The notes: generated from the sequence alone by a model not told the origin. A stretch of DNA of 64,000 nt from Novosphingobium pentaromativorans US6-1 (GCF_000767465.1 NZ_CP009294.1:124001-188000); one strand, 5' to 3'; shown: positions 23,665 to 32,094, counted from the stretch's first letter. Numbers and translations: made by a program.

Positions 23665-23795
23665 TGACCGCGACGAGCAAACTCCTCGAACGCTTCACCG
23701 GAGCGCTCTTGGAGGAGTTGGGGCGCTGGTCGGCCCGGCTGGTGATCGCGGCGGTGATCGGGCTCGCGAGCGGCTTCATCGTGCTCCCGAACTGA
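23664..23795 (+). CDS. 43-aa single-pass membrane peptide
   Basis: The sequence starts MTATSKLLERFTGALLEELG and then has one hydrophobic helix, ARLVIAAVIGLASGFIVL, ending PN. The ATG overlaps the XRE stop (TTGATGACC), so translation is probably coupled. Small membrane peptides occur as effectors in abortive-infection and type I toxin systems, but this role is only a guess. It converges directly with the DUF3800 gene, whose stop begins at the next base. Confidence 0.5.
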   Translation: MTATSKLLERFTGALLEELGRWSARLVIAAVIGLASGFIVLPN

Positions 23796-24968
23796 TCAGG
23801 TCTGGTCGCCTTCGATCTGCCGGGCGGCTTTCTCGATCCGATAGGCTTCGACCCGCTCCTTCGTTCCGGCATCGATCATCGCCAATTGCTCGCGCGCGGC
23901 GTCGAGGCGCGCCTCCTCCATCGGCTCGGTCATGAGGCCGGCGTATCGCGCGTCGAGCGCGCCGAGTACGCCATCGAAGGAGAAGTCGTTCTGCATCGCG
24001 CGGCGGAACACCCATTGCATCAAACGCCAGGAATCCGCGCCGATCTCCTTCTCACGGTGGAGCCGGTTGAACAGCCACATGATGACGTCGGTGACCTGGA
24101 TGCCCGGACTGGCTTCCGCGGCCGATATCTCGAAGGTGCTGCCGCCGGCGCGCTGCGCCTTGAACATTTCGCCCATCATCAGCGGCACGCGTTCCGGCGA
24201 CGCGTTGGCGTAAAGCTCGTGCCAAAAGCGTAGCGCCGCCTCGAACTCGCTCTGTCGATCATGCCGAATGCGCCGCACCGGTCGATGCCATGCCTGCGAC
24301 TGCACCTCCACCCCGTCCATCAGATTGCCGAACCCGACGAGGTTGGGCAGATGGCCCTGCCGCGCGATGCGGCCGTCTGAATGGAAGTAGATCGCTTCCG
24401 GGTTCTCCCGCGCCCACTCGATGGCGGGACGGATGCGCTCGACAAAGCCTTTGTCCTCGACCCCGGGCAGAAGTGCCAGCACGTCATCGCAGAATTGGAT
24501 CATGCCGCCCCGCGCGCGATCGGCATTCGTCTCCATCATCGACGCCCAGAAAGCGCGCGCCATGTCCTCGGTCACGATGCCGGCGAACTTTACTGCGAAC
24601 GTAATCCTGAGCGGGCGCAGCATGTAGATATGCGGTGATGCGGCGCGGTTCTCGCCGGGATCGAACAGCAGATCGAACATCTTCGTGGCGACGATGTAGC
24701 GCTTCTCGACCCGCGAGACGAAGAAGCGCGGTTCGGCGCGCTGCAGAAGCTTGTGGAGCGGCCGGGCAATCTCCTCGATCCGCCCCACGCCGAGCTTGGC
24801 GGCGTGCAGCTGGGTATCACCAACCTCACGCGCGAGGGCAGCGATCGACTTGGCGTTGATGGCGTCGAAGTCGCTGCGCGTCATGAGCGCGACAGTCAGA
24901 AAGATCGGTTGCGCCTCGTCAAAGAGATGGGCGCCCGTATTTCCAGATTCGTCAACAAACACGTACAT
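23796..24968 (-). CDS. DUF3800 domain protein
   Basis: 390 aa starting MYVFVDESGNTGAHLFDEAQPIFLTVALM. The (Y)xFxDESG(N) opening is the DUF3800 hallmark, an RNase H-like fold with an acidic metal site (D6, E7). A later acidic pair appears in SPGIQVTDVIMWLFNR. DUF3800 proteins are common in defence islands; their activity is not established. The gene faces the PIN/HEPN operon and touches the membrane-peptide gene without a gap. Confidence 0.85.
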   Translation of the reverse strand: MYVFVDESGNTGAHLFDEAQPIFLTVALMTRSDFDAINAKSIAALAREVGDTQLHAAKLGVGRIEEIARPLHKLLQRAEPRFFVSRVEKRYIVATKMFDLLFDPGENRAASPHIYMLRPLRITFAVKFAGIVTEDMARAFWASMMETNADRARGGMIQFCDDVLALLPGVEDKGFVERIRPAIEWARENPEAIYFHSDGRIARQGHLPNLVGFGNLMDGVEVQSQAWHRPVRRIRHDRQSEFEAALRFWHELYANASPERVPLMMGEMFKAQRAGGSTFEISAAEASPGIQVTDVIMWLFNRLHREKEIGADSWRLMQWVFRRAMQNDFSFDGVLGALDARYAGLMTEPMEEARLDAAREQLAMIDAGTKERVEAYRIEKAARQIEGDQT

Positions 24969-25120
24969 CCCGATTTTATATCCGTTTCTCCGGCGGCGAA
25001 CCAGTCAGGGCGGACTGGTGAGACTTCGATCGCAGGGAACGATATCACCGGCCCCACCTGCATCGAGACGGCGAAGCGTCGTCCGCATCTCTGATGCTGC
25101 AGGCCGGACTCTCATCTTTT

Positions 25121-25369
25121 TCAGCTCGTCTCGGCGACGAGTTGCGCGCGAAACAAGGGGATTATCACCATTTGTTTGGCAGTTGCCCAGGCGGCGAGGC
25201 CGGGCTCAGCGGAGTTACGCAGTGAAGCTAGGGCGTTGTGGAAGCGGGCGGTGAGCGCAAAAGAACTTGCGTCGACCATCTTCTCGAAGAACGGGCCCAG
25301 TGTCTCCCATTCCCGTGCAATTAGGGAATGGATCGCGGTTGTCAGCGGTTCGGCTACCCGTCGTTTCAC
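25121..25369 (-). CDS. Hypothetical protein, GTG start (82 aa)
   Basis: It starts at GTG 25369, one base after the TGA of the upstream 103-aa gene, so translational coupling supports it. The sequence MKRRVAEPLTTAIHSLIAREWETLGPFFEKMVDASSF is helical. No family is recognised. It is the last gene of the DUF3768 cluster and borders the defence island. Confidence 0.45.
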   Translation of the reverse strand: MKRRVAEPLTTAIHSLIAREWETLGPFFEKMVDASSFALTARFHNALASLRNSAEPGLAAWATAKQMVIIPLFRAQLVAETS

Positions 25370-25370
25370 G

Positions 25371-25682
25371 TCAGAGCAGCCTCGAAATGAGCCGGCTCAA
25401 TCTCCGTGAAGGGCCAGCGTCACCGTCGCGCTGATCGATACTCAGGCGCTTCGCCAGTTCCATCGGCAGCTCGGCGTACGGCGAAACCGCAGCCTGAAGT
25501 TCCTCGATCGTAACAATCTGCCGGGGCTGGCCACCTAGCCAGTGCCGCACATCGGGATCGTGACCGGCATCGGCGGCGCCGAACACCATCACAAAAAACG
25601 TGCCCAGCCCCGAGTCCCAGCCAACCGCAACCTCGAAGAGGTCCGAGTGCTCAGGCAGCGGCTTCAACGAATACCGGCTCAT
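25371..25682 (-). CDS. Hypothetical protein (103 aa)
   Basis: It starts MSRYSLKPLPEHSDLFEVAVGWDSGLGTFFVMVFGAADAGHDPDVRHWLGGQPRQIVTIEELQ. This opening is familiar from small proteins of sphingomonad plasmids, but I know no function. It lies 4 bp downstream of the DUF3768 gene, in an operon. Confidence 0.6.
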   Translation of the reverse strand: MSRYSLKPLPEHSDLFEVAVGWDSGLGTFFVMVFGAADAGHDPDVRHWLGGQPRQIVTIEELQAAVSPYAELPMELAKRLSIDQRDGDAGPSRRLSRLISRLL

Positions 25683-25686
25683 CGGC

Positions 25687-26094
25687 TCACCAGTCGCTTG
25701 CCAGCATGATCGTCACCACGCGGAAGCTCTGCCGCGCGTCCCACGGCATCTCCGACCCCCACGAAAACGTCCCGTCATTGGCGTAGACGTCGATCTTCCA
25801 GAAGATCTTGTGCCCCTGAAACTCGACCGCGCCAAAGTCGCGCTCGCCGTGAGGGTCGTTCCCTAGCTCGATCGGTGTTTCATTGATGAGCCTGCGCAGC
25901 GCGGCCTGCCCCAGCATCAGACTGGCCTGGCGGGCACCGGGGTCTTCGGCGTCGCCCGCAAGGATATCGGCCAGCGCCCGCGTGAAAACGGTGCGTGAGG
26001 TTGCCAGCGAACCAGCGCGGGCCGCGTCGTTGAGCCGGGCGATCTCGGCAGTGTGGTCAGCAGCGACCGGCGTGAATTGAGCAAGCTGGGTCAT
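25687..26094 (-). CDS. DUF3768 family protein
   Basis: 135 aa. The C-terminal half matches DUF3768: ELGNDPHGERDFGAVEFQGHKIFWKIDVYANDGTFSWGSEMPWDARQSFRVVTIMLASDW, with the NDPHGE.DFG and FWKIDYY signatures. The N-terminal ~60 residues are helical. Its function is unknown; it is frequent on alphaproteobacterial plasmids. It is divergent from the 162-aa gene at 26203, with an SOS box in between, so it may also respond to damage. Confidence 0.83.
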   Translation of the reverse strand: MTQLAQFTPVAADHTAEIARLNDAARAGSLATSRTVFTRALADILAGDAEDPGARQASLMLGQAALRRLINETPIELGNDPHGERDFGAVEFQGHKIFWKIDVYANDGTFSWGSEMPWDARQSFRVVTIMLASDW

Positions 26095-26152
26095 GGGTTC
26101 TTCCTTTCAAGATTGATCCCCCGCCGAGCGCCCCCTCCCCTCCGCTGTCCGG

Positions 26153-26183
26153 TTGACGGGGTCTGATCGTTCACGCTACGTTC
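26153..26183 (+). promoter_or_regulatory. Promoter with overlapping SOS box
   Basis: TTGACG at 26153-26158 followed 17 bp later by CTACGT (26176-26181) resembles a sigma-70 promoter. GTTCACGCTACGTTC at 26169-26183 is an exact GTTC-N7-GTTC LexA site covering the -10. A ribosome-binding stretch GGAAAGGA precedes the ATG at 26203. Confidence 0.75.
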
Positions 26184-26202
26184 TTTTGGAAAGGATCACG
26201 CC

Positions 26203-26691
26203 ATGCCCGCTCCCAGCCACCTCGACCATTTCGATCTCGACATCGGCCTGCGCGATGCGTCGTGCGACGAGAACCTGCCGCCGGTGCGCCGGGCAATTGC
26301 GGCGCTGTGCATCGGGGTCGGCGTGGACGACGCCTACCTGTCGGTACGAGAACTGCGCGAGGCAGTGTCCCTCGTTCATGAAAACGCCCCCGGCGGACGG
26401 GCGAAACTCGCCGGCATCCTCAGCACGCAGTGCGACGATTTCCAGCGGGCGATCTACTACTGCCTCGCCGGACGCGGGGTGGTCGAGATGGCCGAAGCAA
26501 TGGATTGGCTGCTGACGATCCTCAAGGCGCGCGGCCGCACTGCCGCCTGGCTCAGCCGGTCGCGGGTTCGCCGCAAGGATCTCGTTTCGCCCTATGTCAG
26601 CGAAGCGCCCGACGGGCCGGTGGTCTCGACCAGCCCGGATTTCGAGCTGGGGCAATCATGGTACGTCGAGCGCGGTCCGGGCCCCTACTGA
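26203..26691 (+). CDS. Predicted SOS-regulated hypothetical protein (162 aa)
   Basis: It starts MPAPSHLDHFDLDIGLRDASCDENLPPVRRAIAALCIGVGVDD. The middle is helical (LREAVSLVHENAPGGRAKLAGILSTQ), and the later RGRTAAWLSRSRVRRKDLVSPYV is basic. No family is recognised. A good GGAAAGGA ribosome-binding site and a promoter with an overlapping LexA box lie immediately upstream, so expression is probably DNA-damage inducible. It overlaps the 3' end of a convergent gene by 7 bp. Confidence 0.65.
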   Translation: MPAPSHLDHFDLDIGLRDASCDENLPPVRRAIAALCIGVGVDDAYLSVRELREAVSLVHENAPGGRAKLAGILSTQCDDFQRAIYYCLAGRGVVEMAEAMDWLLTILKARGRTAAWLSRSRVRRKDLVSPYVSEAPDGPVVSTSPDFELGQSWYVERGPGPY

Positions 26692-26918
26692 TCGTCCGGT
26701 TCGTCATCGTTGCAGGTGACGACCCGTGAGACGGTGCGCCCAGGCGCCGCCTTGCTCGCCAGGACCACGCGGAAGGGCTGCAGCGGGTTGCCAGTCTTGA
26801 CCACGGCGGTGTCGCCCTGGACGTGCTCGGCAACCCTGGTCGCGATCCGGTTGGCGTTCTCGATGCTGCACAGGCGCGCCCGCCTGGACGAGCGCTGAGG
26901 TGGGGCGGGGTCGGTCAT
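26685..26918 (-). CDS. Hypothetical protein (77 aa)
   Basis: It starts MTDPAPPQRSSRRARLCSIENANRIATRVAEHVQGDTAVVKTGNPLQPFRVV and ends with the acidic tail NDDEPDDQ. A small beta-rich protein with no known family. It follows the DUF6927-like gene by 23 bp on the same strand. Confidence 0.55.
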   Translation of the reverse strand: MTDPAPPQRSSRRARLCSIENANRIATRVAEHVQGDTAVVKTGNPLQPFRVVLASKAAPGRTVSRVVTCNDDEPDDQ

Positions 26919-26941
26919 GGCGCTACTCGCTCGGTGCCGGG

Positions 26942-27279
26942 TCACGAGGCTGACGGGGCCGCAGGCGGCGGCACGATCGTCCAGGCCCGGCTCATCAGCT
27001 TGCCGATCTTCACGCCGACCCCGTCGCTGACCCGGCGCAGCATTGTCTTGCGGCCTGACTGGACGACGCGGAAGCTACGCTCGCTCTGCCCGTCGGTGAA
27101 AGTCAGCGGCTCTGCCAGCACCAGCATATCGCCCGGCGCCGGCTTACGGCGTGTAGTCAGCGCTAAACGCTGTCGGCAGTGCTCGCGCCACTGGGCGGCA
27201 TATTCGTTGCCGGGTGGCCCGAGCAGATTGAGGATCGAGGCCGGGCAGTCGTAGCTGTAGGGACCCATCGTCTCGCTCA
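26942..27279 (-). CDS. DUF6927-like protein, exon 2
   Basis: The 3' part of a gene interrupted by a group II intron. Exon 2 begins TG AGC GAG ACG ATG, completing an ATG codon whose A is the last base of exon 1, and reads SETMGPYSYDCPASILNLLGPPGNEYAAQWREHC to a stop at 26942. Exon 1 (268 nt) plus exon 2 (338 nt) gives 606 nt, 202 codons, with no frame break. Without splicing this part would not be made from the gene's own start. Function unknown. Confidence 0.78.
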
Positions 27280-29828
27280 GTTGGGTAGGAGTGGCGCTGC
27301 TCAGAGAGTCAGCCCTGCTCCCCCCACCGAACCGCACGTGCAGCTTTCGCTGCATGCGGCTCTCCATTGCAATAATACCATTCATGTTCTCTGCTCCGGC
27401 TTTGGGCCACCGTGGATCGCCTTGTGACAAGGGACGCACAGAACCTTCGTCCTGCGTGCCCTGGCTATGGCTTTCTTCGTGGCGTGGTTTCTATGCGCAA
27501 CATCAGCCATTCCCCGGACATGGTGGACATGACAGGGCAGGTCGGACCGGCCGCACGCTTCGCATTGCTTGGCGTTTTTCCGATCGACCCAATCTGTCCG
27601 CGATTCCGAGTAGATTTGTGTCCAAGGTTGGATATCCACCTTGGCCGGGTCTATCCGGTCGCGGGTCAGATCGGTCATTTTCCAGACTTTGACTGATCGA
27701 GGCTGGCCACCGGCTTCGTAGCCGGCATAGTATTCCAACCCCTGCCTCATGCGGGCGGCGACAATGCGCACACTTGATTTGTGCTTGCTCGCCAAGGTTT
27801 TGAACATGCTCCAGCGCTGAAGATATTCAAGCCGGTTGAGCTTGAATTTCACATCACGCGCGAGAGCGTAGTAGCTCGCGAACCCTCGCAGTTCGGCGTT
27901 GTAGGCAAGGACAATCTCGACATCGCTACAGCTCAGAAGATGGTTGCGGTGTCTGGCCTTCAATTGTGACCAGTCCCCGTATCCCTTCCTTGCGGCAAAC
28001 GCTGTGACCCTGTCCCACGGGACATTGAGTTGCATGACTTCCGACGGTGGGCGTCGCTTGAAGTGCTGCGAACCATTCTGGCTCCGCACCGTCCATTGGC
28101 GTCCCGTGTAAGTCCGCGCTTCATATCCGAGGAACGTGGCCCCATCGCTTGCCTTGCGGATTCCGCTCTTCTGTTCCGACACCGTGAGGGCCAATGCCTC
28201 CGACAGGAATGTCCTGACGTCGGCGAAGACCCCTCGCGCATCGTCCTTGCTGCCAATCACGCCGATCAGAAAATCGTCGGCGTAACGACAGTAGCGAAGT
28301 CGGCGGAATCCGGCGTCCATGGCGTCTCCCGACGGCATGGAACGCATCTGTTTCGACAAGGTGTCGATCTCGGCCAAGAGAGCCTTCCCGATCACCTGAT
28401 CAGCGTTGTCGTTGGCTTGTACGTCTTCAAGCCGCCGTCTCAGTTTGAAGATCTGGCGGGACAGCTTTTCATATTTGGGATTGCTGGCGCGGGTCGCACC
28501 CTTTTCGAAGGCCGCGATCCGGCCCGCCATGAACTCATCAAGTTCGTGCAGGTAGATGTTGGCCAGAATCGGTGAAACGATCCCGCCTTGCGGAGTGCCG
28601 CTATAGGTCTGGGTATGAACCCGTCCCTCCATGACGCCCGCTTTCAGCATATCGCGGATCAGGCTGATGAACTTTTCGTCATCGATCCTCTTCCGGAGCA
28701 GCATCAGCAGAATGTCATGGTCGATGTTCTCGAAGAACCCGGCGACATCCACGTCGACAAGCCATTTGACGCCCGTCCACACGGCCTTCACATGTTCGAG
28801 GGCCGTATGACACGATTTTCCGGGACGAAATCCATGTGAGGCCTTCGAGAAGACCGGCTCATAGATACGTTCCAGAAGTTGCCGTGCCACTTCCTGGACG
28901 AGACGGTCGTCGCGCGTGGGAATCCCCAGCGGACGCCGCTTTCCTTTGCCTTTCGGGATAAACACCCGACGCACAGGTTTTGGTTTGTAGGCTCCGGTCA
29001 CCACGCTGGCGATCACCGGAACGAGACTGTCGGGACCGAAATCCTCGAATGTCTTGCCGTCAATGCCCGGCGTCATCGCCCCCCGATTGGAGGCGATCTT
29101 CCGAAGTCCCTGCTCCCACAGGAGCGGGGAACCCATCAAGCGATGAAGCCCATTTACCCTTTTGCCCGACGCAGAGATCGTCGGAATGGCCTCCAACCGG
29201 GCCATCACAGTATCTGGTAGCATCAGCACACCCCATGATTTGCGGTTGAAGTATCGCAACTGCCGCCCTTCTCCCGGCGGTCCCCGGTTTCGGCCCGGTC
29301 GCCCGGTCCTTATACGGTTGCACCGTCTCCCTTCCGGGAGCTGTCCCGGGCATTACCCCGGGCATTTGAATACTATGGCGGCTCCGTACCCGTGCAGGTC
29401 GGCTTGCAGCCGCCTGTTTAGGGCATCCCGTAGTTACGCTGAACGGAGATGCGACGCGTTTAGGTGTCCCTTTCGTCTACATAACCCCTCGACAAGGGGC
29501 GCACCGGACGGGTTGAGAACAAGCGGCCAAGACATCAGACCGTTGGCAGCGTCCGGAACTGGCGTGTCAGTCGCTTTCGCCAGCTTCGCATACATAAAAT
29601 GCTGCAGACTAGGATTTAAGCAGTTTAGCCTTCACCATGCGCGTCTTGCCCTGACCGGCATCACCCCTTTGCGACTGGGATGCATTCGGCCTTGCTCCAA
29701 GCATGCTATGGTCCCCCGTTCCTTTCGGAATTTCAGACCTTGCAGGTCCGAGGTAAGCTTGGCGGGCAGAGGTATCTCAACTCACCTCATCATCACTGAT
29801 ACTCCGTTTCAGCGCCACAACGGCGCAC
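27280..29828 (-). mobile_element. Group II intron (2549 nt) with maturase
   Basis: The 5' end has the group II GTGCG signature (minus strand, 29828-29824). The 34-nt domain V hairpin is present at 27362-27329: on the minus strand it starts GAGCCGCATGCAGCG, has a GAAA tetraloop and ends CGTGCGGTTC. Domain VI and a 3' end ...CCAAC follow, and a maturase is encoded within. The boundaries are supported because removal restores the DUF6927-like frame exactly. The intron is in the same orientation as the host gene, as splicing requires. About 560 nt of 5' ribozyme domains precede the maturase. Confidence 0.9.
27382..29223 (-). CDS. Group II intron maturase/reverse transcriptase with HNH domain
   Basis: About 613 aa from ATG 29223. 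Reverse-transcriptase blocks: RRVFIPKGKGKRRPLGIPTRDDRLVQ, then GFRPGKSCHTALEHV, the palm FENIDHD, TPQGGIVSPILANIYL, and the catalytic RYADDFLIG. A maturase domain follows. The C-terminal HNH endonuclease with zinc-binding pairs is CEACGRSDLPCHVHHVRGM and CVPCHKAIHGG. This set is complete, so the intron should be able to splice and retrohome. A TTG start at 29259 is possible, but the ATG is preferred. Confidence 0.95.
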   Translation of the reverse strand: MLPDTVMARLEAIPTISASGKRVNGLHRLMGSPLLWEQGLRKIASNRGAMTPGIDGKTFEDFGPDSLVPVIASVVTGAYKPKPVRRVFIPKGKGKRRPLGIPTRDDRLVQEVARQLLERIYEPVFSKASHGFRPGKSCHTALEHVKAVWTGVKWLVDVDVAGFFENIDHDILLMLLRKRIDDEKFISLIRDMLKAGVMEGRVHTQTYSGTPQGGIVSPILANIYLHELDEFMAGRIAAFEKGATRASNPKYEKLSRQIFKLRRRLEDVQANDNADQVIGKALLAEIDTLSKQMRSMPSGDAMDAGFRRLRYCRYADDFLIGVIGSKDDARGVFADVRTFLSEALALTVSEQKSGIRKASDGATFLGYEARTYTGRQWTVRSQNGSQHFKRRPPSEVMQLNVPWDRVTAFAARKGYGDWSQLKARHRNHLLSCSDVEIVLAYNAELRGFASYYALARDVKFKLNRLEYLQRWSMFKTLASKHKSSVRIVAARMRQGLEYYAGYEAGGQPRSVKVWKMTDLTRDRIDPAKVDIQPWTQIYSESRTDWVDRKNAKQCEACGRSDLPCHVHHVRGMADVAHRNHATKKAIARARRTKVLCVPCHKAIHGGPKPEQRT

Positions 29829-30096
29829 TGTCCTTGTAGCCAAACTCCTCGCCGCTGCGCGCGCCGGGGTTCCATTTGACAAGGCAGATGATCGCGAAGG
29901 TCTCGCGCGGGCCTTCAGGGTCGTAGCTTTGGCAGGCGGCGTAGTAGGCGCCCGAACGCACGGTCGATTTGAGAACGCGCAGGCCCGTCGTCCGGCCCTT
30001 GTCGGGGTCGGGCGGATAGGTGCACTGGTTGTCGAGATAGACCTTCGGCGTGGCGAACGGGGCCATGCCGCCGCGGGACATGAACAGCCAACCCAT
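29829..30096 (-). CDS. DUF6927-like protein, exon 1
   Basis: The 5' part of the interrupted gene. It starts MGWLFMSRGGMAPFATPKVYLDNQCTY, the opening I associate with DUF6927 proteins of alphaproteobacteria, and runs to EEFGYKD plus one base (A). The intron begins with GTGCG directly after. If unspliced, the frame would end a few codons into the intron (SAPLWR, stop). Spliced, it continues as GYKD-M-SETMGPY. The gene starts 10 bp after the upstream 218-aa gene, so it is probably second in an operon. Confidence 0.8.
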
Positions 30097-30106
30097 GGCG
30101 GTTCTC

Positions 30107-30763
30107 CTAGACGAGCGCCTGCTGGCGCGGATTGATGGAAAGGCCGGTCTCGCGAACGACGAGCGCGCGGAAACTCTGCGGCGCGGCGAGGACGGCGATG
30201 TCGCAGAAGTGATTACGGTCGCCTAAGTAGTCCTGGCGGCCTTTGCACCGGCGGAACATGACCTCGCGGCCCGGACGGATGCAGGGTATCGACACCTGAA
30301 CGTAGATCTCGTCGCCGTGGAGCGTGATCTCACCCGAGACCGCTGGCCCCGCGAAGTTGCTGCGCAGATCGTACTGGTCGGGCTCGAGACCGAGATAGCG
30401 GGCCGCGACACGCAGCGCCGAACGGGCCTCGCGGTGGAAGGCGCGCTTGGCTTCCGGGTCGTAGCCGATGCCGCGGCGGGCGAGCGCGACGAGAGCGGGC
30501 TTGGATTTCAACTCGTCGATCTTGGCGAGGCATTGCCGGCGCAGCGGCAGGTCTTCCGCGAAGGTTTCATCGGGCGCGTGGCCGAGCGCGATGCGGCCGA
30601 CATGGCGGGCGAGCAGGATGGTCGCCGGATCGCGGGCCGGGTCGATCCCGGCGTTGCGCGCATCCTGCATCGCATCGACGACGGCCTGGGTGGCGGTGGC
30701 AATGGTCGCGAGCGCGTCGGGCTGCAGGGCACGGCGATAGCGGAAGTCGAGATCGTAGTTCAT
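30107..30763 (-). CDS. Hypothetical backbone protein (218 aa)
   Basis: It starts MNYDLDFRYRRALQPDALATIATATQAVVDAMQDARNAGID. The N-terminal half is helical. The C-terminal half is beta-rich and Cys-containing (SGEITLHGDEIYVQVSIPCIRPGREVMFRRCKGRQDYLGDRNHFCD). It is not a recognised family. It lies between ardC and DUF6927 in the minus-strand backbone and has a C-rich block (30805-30819) about 45 bp upstream of its start. Confidence 0.6.
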   Translation of the reverse strand: MNYDLDFRYRRALQPDALATIATATQAVVDAMQDARNAGIDPARDPATILLARHVGRIALGHAPDETFAEDLPLRRQCLAKIDELKSKPALVALARRGIGYDPEAKRAFHREARSALRVAARYLGLEPDQYDLRSNFAGPAVSGEITLHGDEIYVQVSIPCIRPGREVMFRRCKGRQDYLGDRNHFCDIAVLAAPQSFRALVVRETGLSINPRQQALV

Positions 30764-30866
30764 CGGTGAAGTCTCCCTTTGCGCCCCCTGGCGCATCGGG
30801 CTCCCACCCCCTCCCCTTCCCACTCGCCCTGCGAGCGGCCCCAGTGCCTCCGCTTTCCGGACGCCG

Positions 30867-31088
30867 TCAGGCCGCCTCCTTGATCTCATCCGGCAGGGGC
30901 GAACCGAGCGCAGGGTCGAATTGACGCAGCCACTTCACTGCCTGCTCGGCCTTGGCCGCCGCGTGGAGAATCGCGGTCTTGTCGCCGCGAAGGATCTTCA
31001 TCCAGTGGTGGATGTAGGAGGCGTGGCTGTCGTGAAGTTCATTCGGGAGGCCGTATTCGGCGCAGAGGGTGGCTTGGCACAGCGAGGC
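30867..31088 (-). pseudogene. ardC: Backbone ardC, 3' fragment (codons 231-303)
   Basis: Reads ASLCQATLCAEYGLPNELHDSHASYIHHWMKILRGDKTAILHAAAKAEQAVKWLRQ, the normal end of an ArdC protein. It lies directly outside the left end of the 6.6-kb recombinase element. A short frame that starts at 31151 inside the element (MKPVRK) enters it by chance. Joined to 37778-37689 and 44681-44082 it restores a 303-aa ArdC frame with no base missing. Confidence 0.85.
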
Positions 31089-31147
31089 GCAATATCCTGA
31101 CAGTCCAGCCCCAAATTGAATTGCGGCGTCATTTTTCCGAACCGGTT

Positions 31148-32050
31148 TCATGCCGCCAACTCCTCGGTTTGAGGTTGCTGGGCATGCATCCAGTCGGCGG
31201 CGACCTGGGCTTTGCTGGCGGCAGTGAAGACCGCGCGGGGATCATCCTTCAGTACGCGCAACCACGACGCCACGTAGGCGGCGTGGTCGGCACGCGGGTG
31301 ATGCGCGATACCAAGATCCGCGAGGACGAAAGATGCGGTCAGTTCAGCGCAAATCTCCTCGATCGCGAGGCTGTCGCGTTTGAACCGCTCGGCGAAATTG
31401 CGGTCGAGTCGGTGCTTCGCTCCCGTGGCGTGACCGCATTCATGGAGCAAAGTGCCGAGGTGCGCCGAAGCGTCGCGGAACGTAGCGAAAGTCGGCATGA
31501 AAATGTGATCGAGATCGATCCGGTAATGGGCCTCGTAGGCGCCTTCTGTAACCGGAATGTTCAATGCCGCGACGAAAGCCTCACCCTGCGCAATCCGCTC
31601 GCTCTCGGGCAGCATGGTAATCGGATCGGGTTCATAACCATCGATCTGCGCGAGATTGAACACGGTGAATGCGCGGGCGAACATGCGTCCAGGTCTTGCC
31701 TCGCCATCGTCGCGATCATCGTCGGCCGACGACGCGGATTGCTTCCAGAACACGACCGTGGTGCCGTGTTCGCCCTTGCGGACCTGCGCGCCCAGTGCGG
31801 CCCACTGGCGGTAGGTGCCCCAAAGGCCACTGGAATAGCCGCTGGCTTCGGCGGCGATCCACAGCGCGAGCACGTTGACGCCTCGATAGCGTTTGCGGGA
31901 AGTGACGTTCTGCGGCCGGGTGGTGGCCGCGCCGTCATGGTGCCAGGGCATGCGCCAGTCCCCAGCGCCGGTCTCAATAGCGGCAACAATCTCGGAGGTG
32001 ATACGCGAATAGACATCGGCCCGCGCCGATGCGGGGTGGGATCGGGTCAT
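31148..32050 (-). CDS. ardC: ArdC-type antirestriction protein carried by element A
   Basis: 300 aa, complete. The N-terminal ssDNA-binding domain reads ADVYSRITSEIVAAIETGAGDWRMPWHHDG, then KRYRGVNVLALWIAA and VRKGEHGTTVVFWK. The zinc metallopeptidase domain has the motif LLHECGHATGAKHRLDR with a downstream glutamate in EEICAELTASFVLADLGI. ArdC proteins protect incoming plasmid DNA from restriction during conjugation. The HE codons here are CAT GAA, not CAC GAG as in the disrupted backbone copy. It lies 44 bp downstream of the third recombinase on the same strand. Confidence 0.92.
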   Translation of the reverse strand: MTRSHPASARADVYSRITSEIVAAIETGAGDWRMPWHHDGAATTRPQNVTSRKRYRGVNVLALWIAAEASGYSSGLWGTYRQWAALGAQVRKGEHGTTVVFWKQSASSADDDRDDGEARPGRMFARAFTVFNLAQIDGYEPDPITMLPESERIAQGEAFVAALNIPVTEGAYEAHYRIDLDHIFMPTFATFRDASAHLGTLLHECGHATGAKHRLDRNFAERFKRDSLAIEEICAELTASFVLADLGIAHHPRADHAAYVASWLRVLKDDPRAVFTAASKAQVAADWMHAQQPQTEELAA

Positions 32051-32094
32051 GGCAGGTCTCCAGCGCGGACGGAGGGGAACTCTCTCCCGCTCCT

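Noticed and set aside
26970..27439. Single longer gene running from the intron into exon 2
   Set aside because: The N-terminal part would be domain V/VI of the group II intron (IIAMESRMQRKLHVRFGGG is the ribozyme hairpin translated).
30867..31151. 94-aa frame starting MKPVRKNDAAIQ
   Set aside because: The first 21 codons come from the end of element A; only 31088-30867 is the backbone ardC tail. The ATGA overlap with the element's ardC stop seems accidental.
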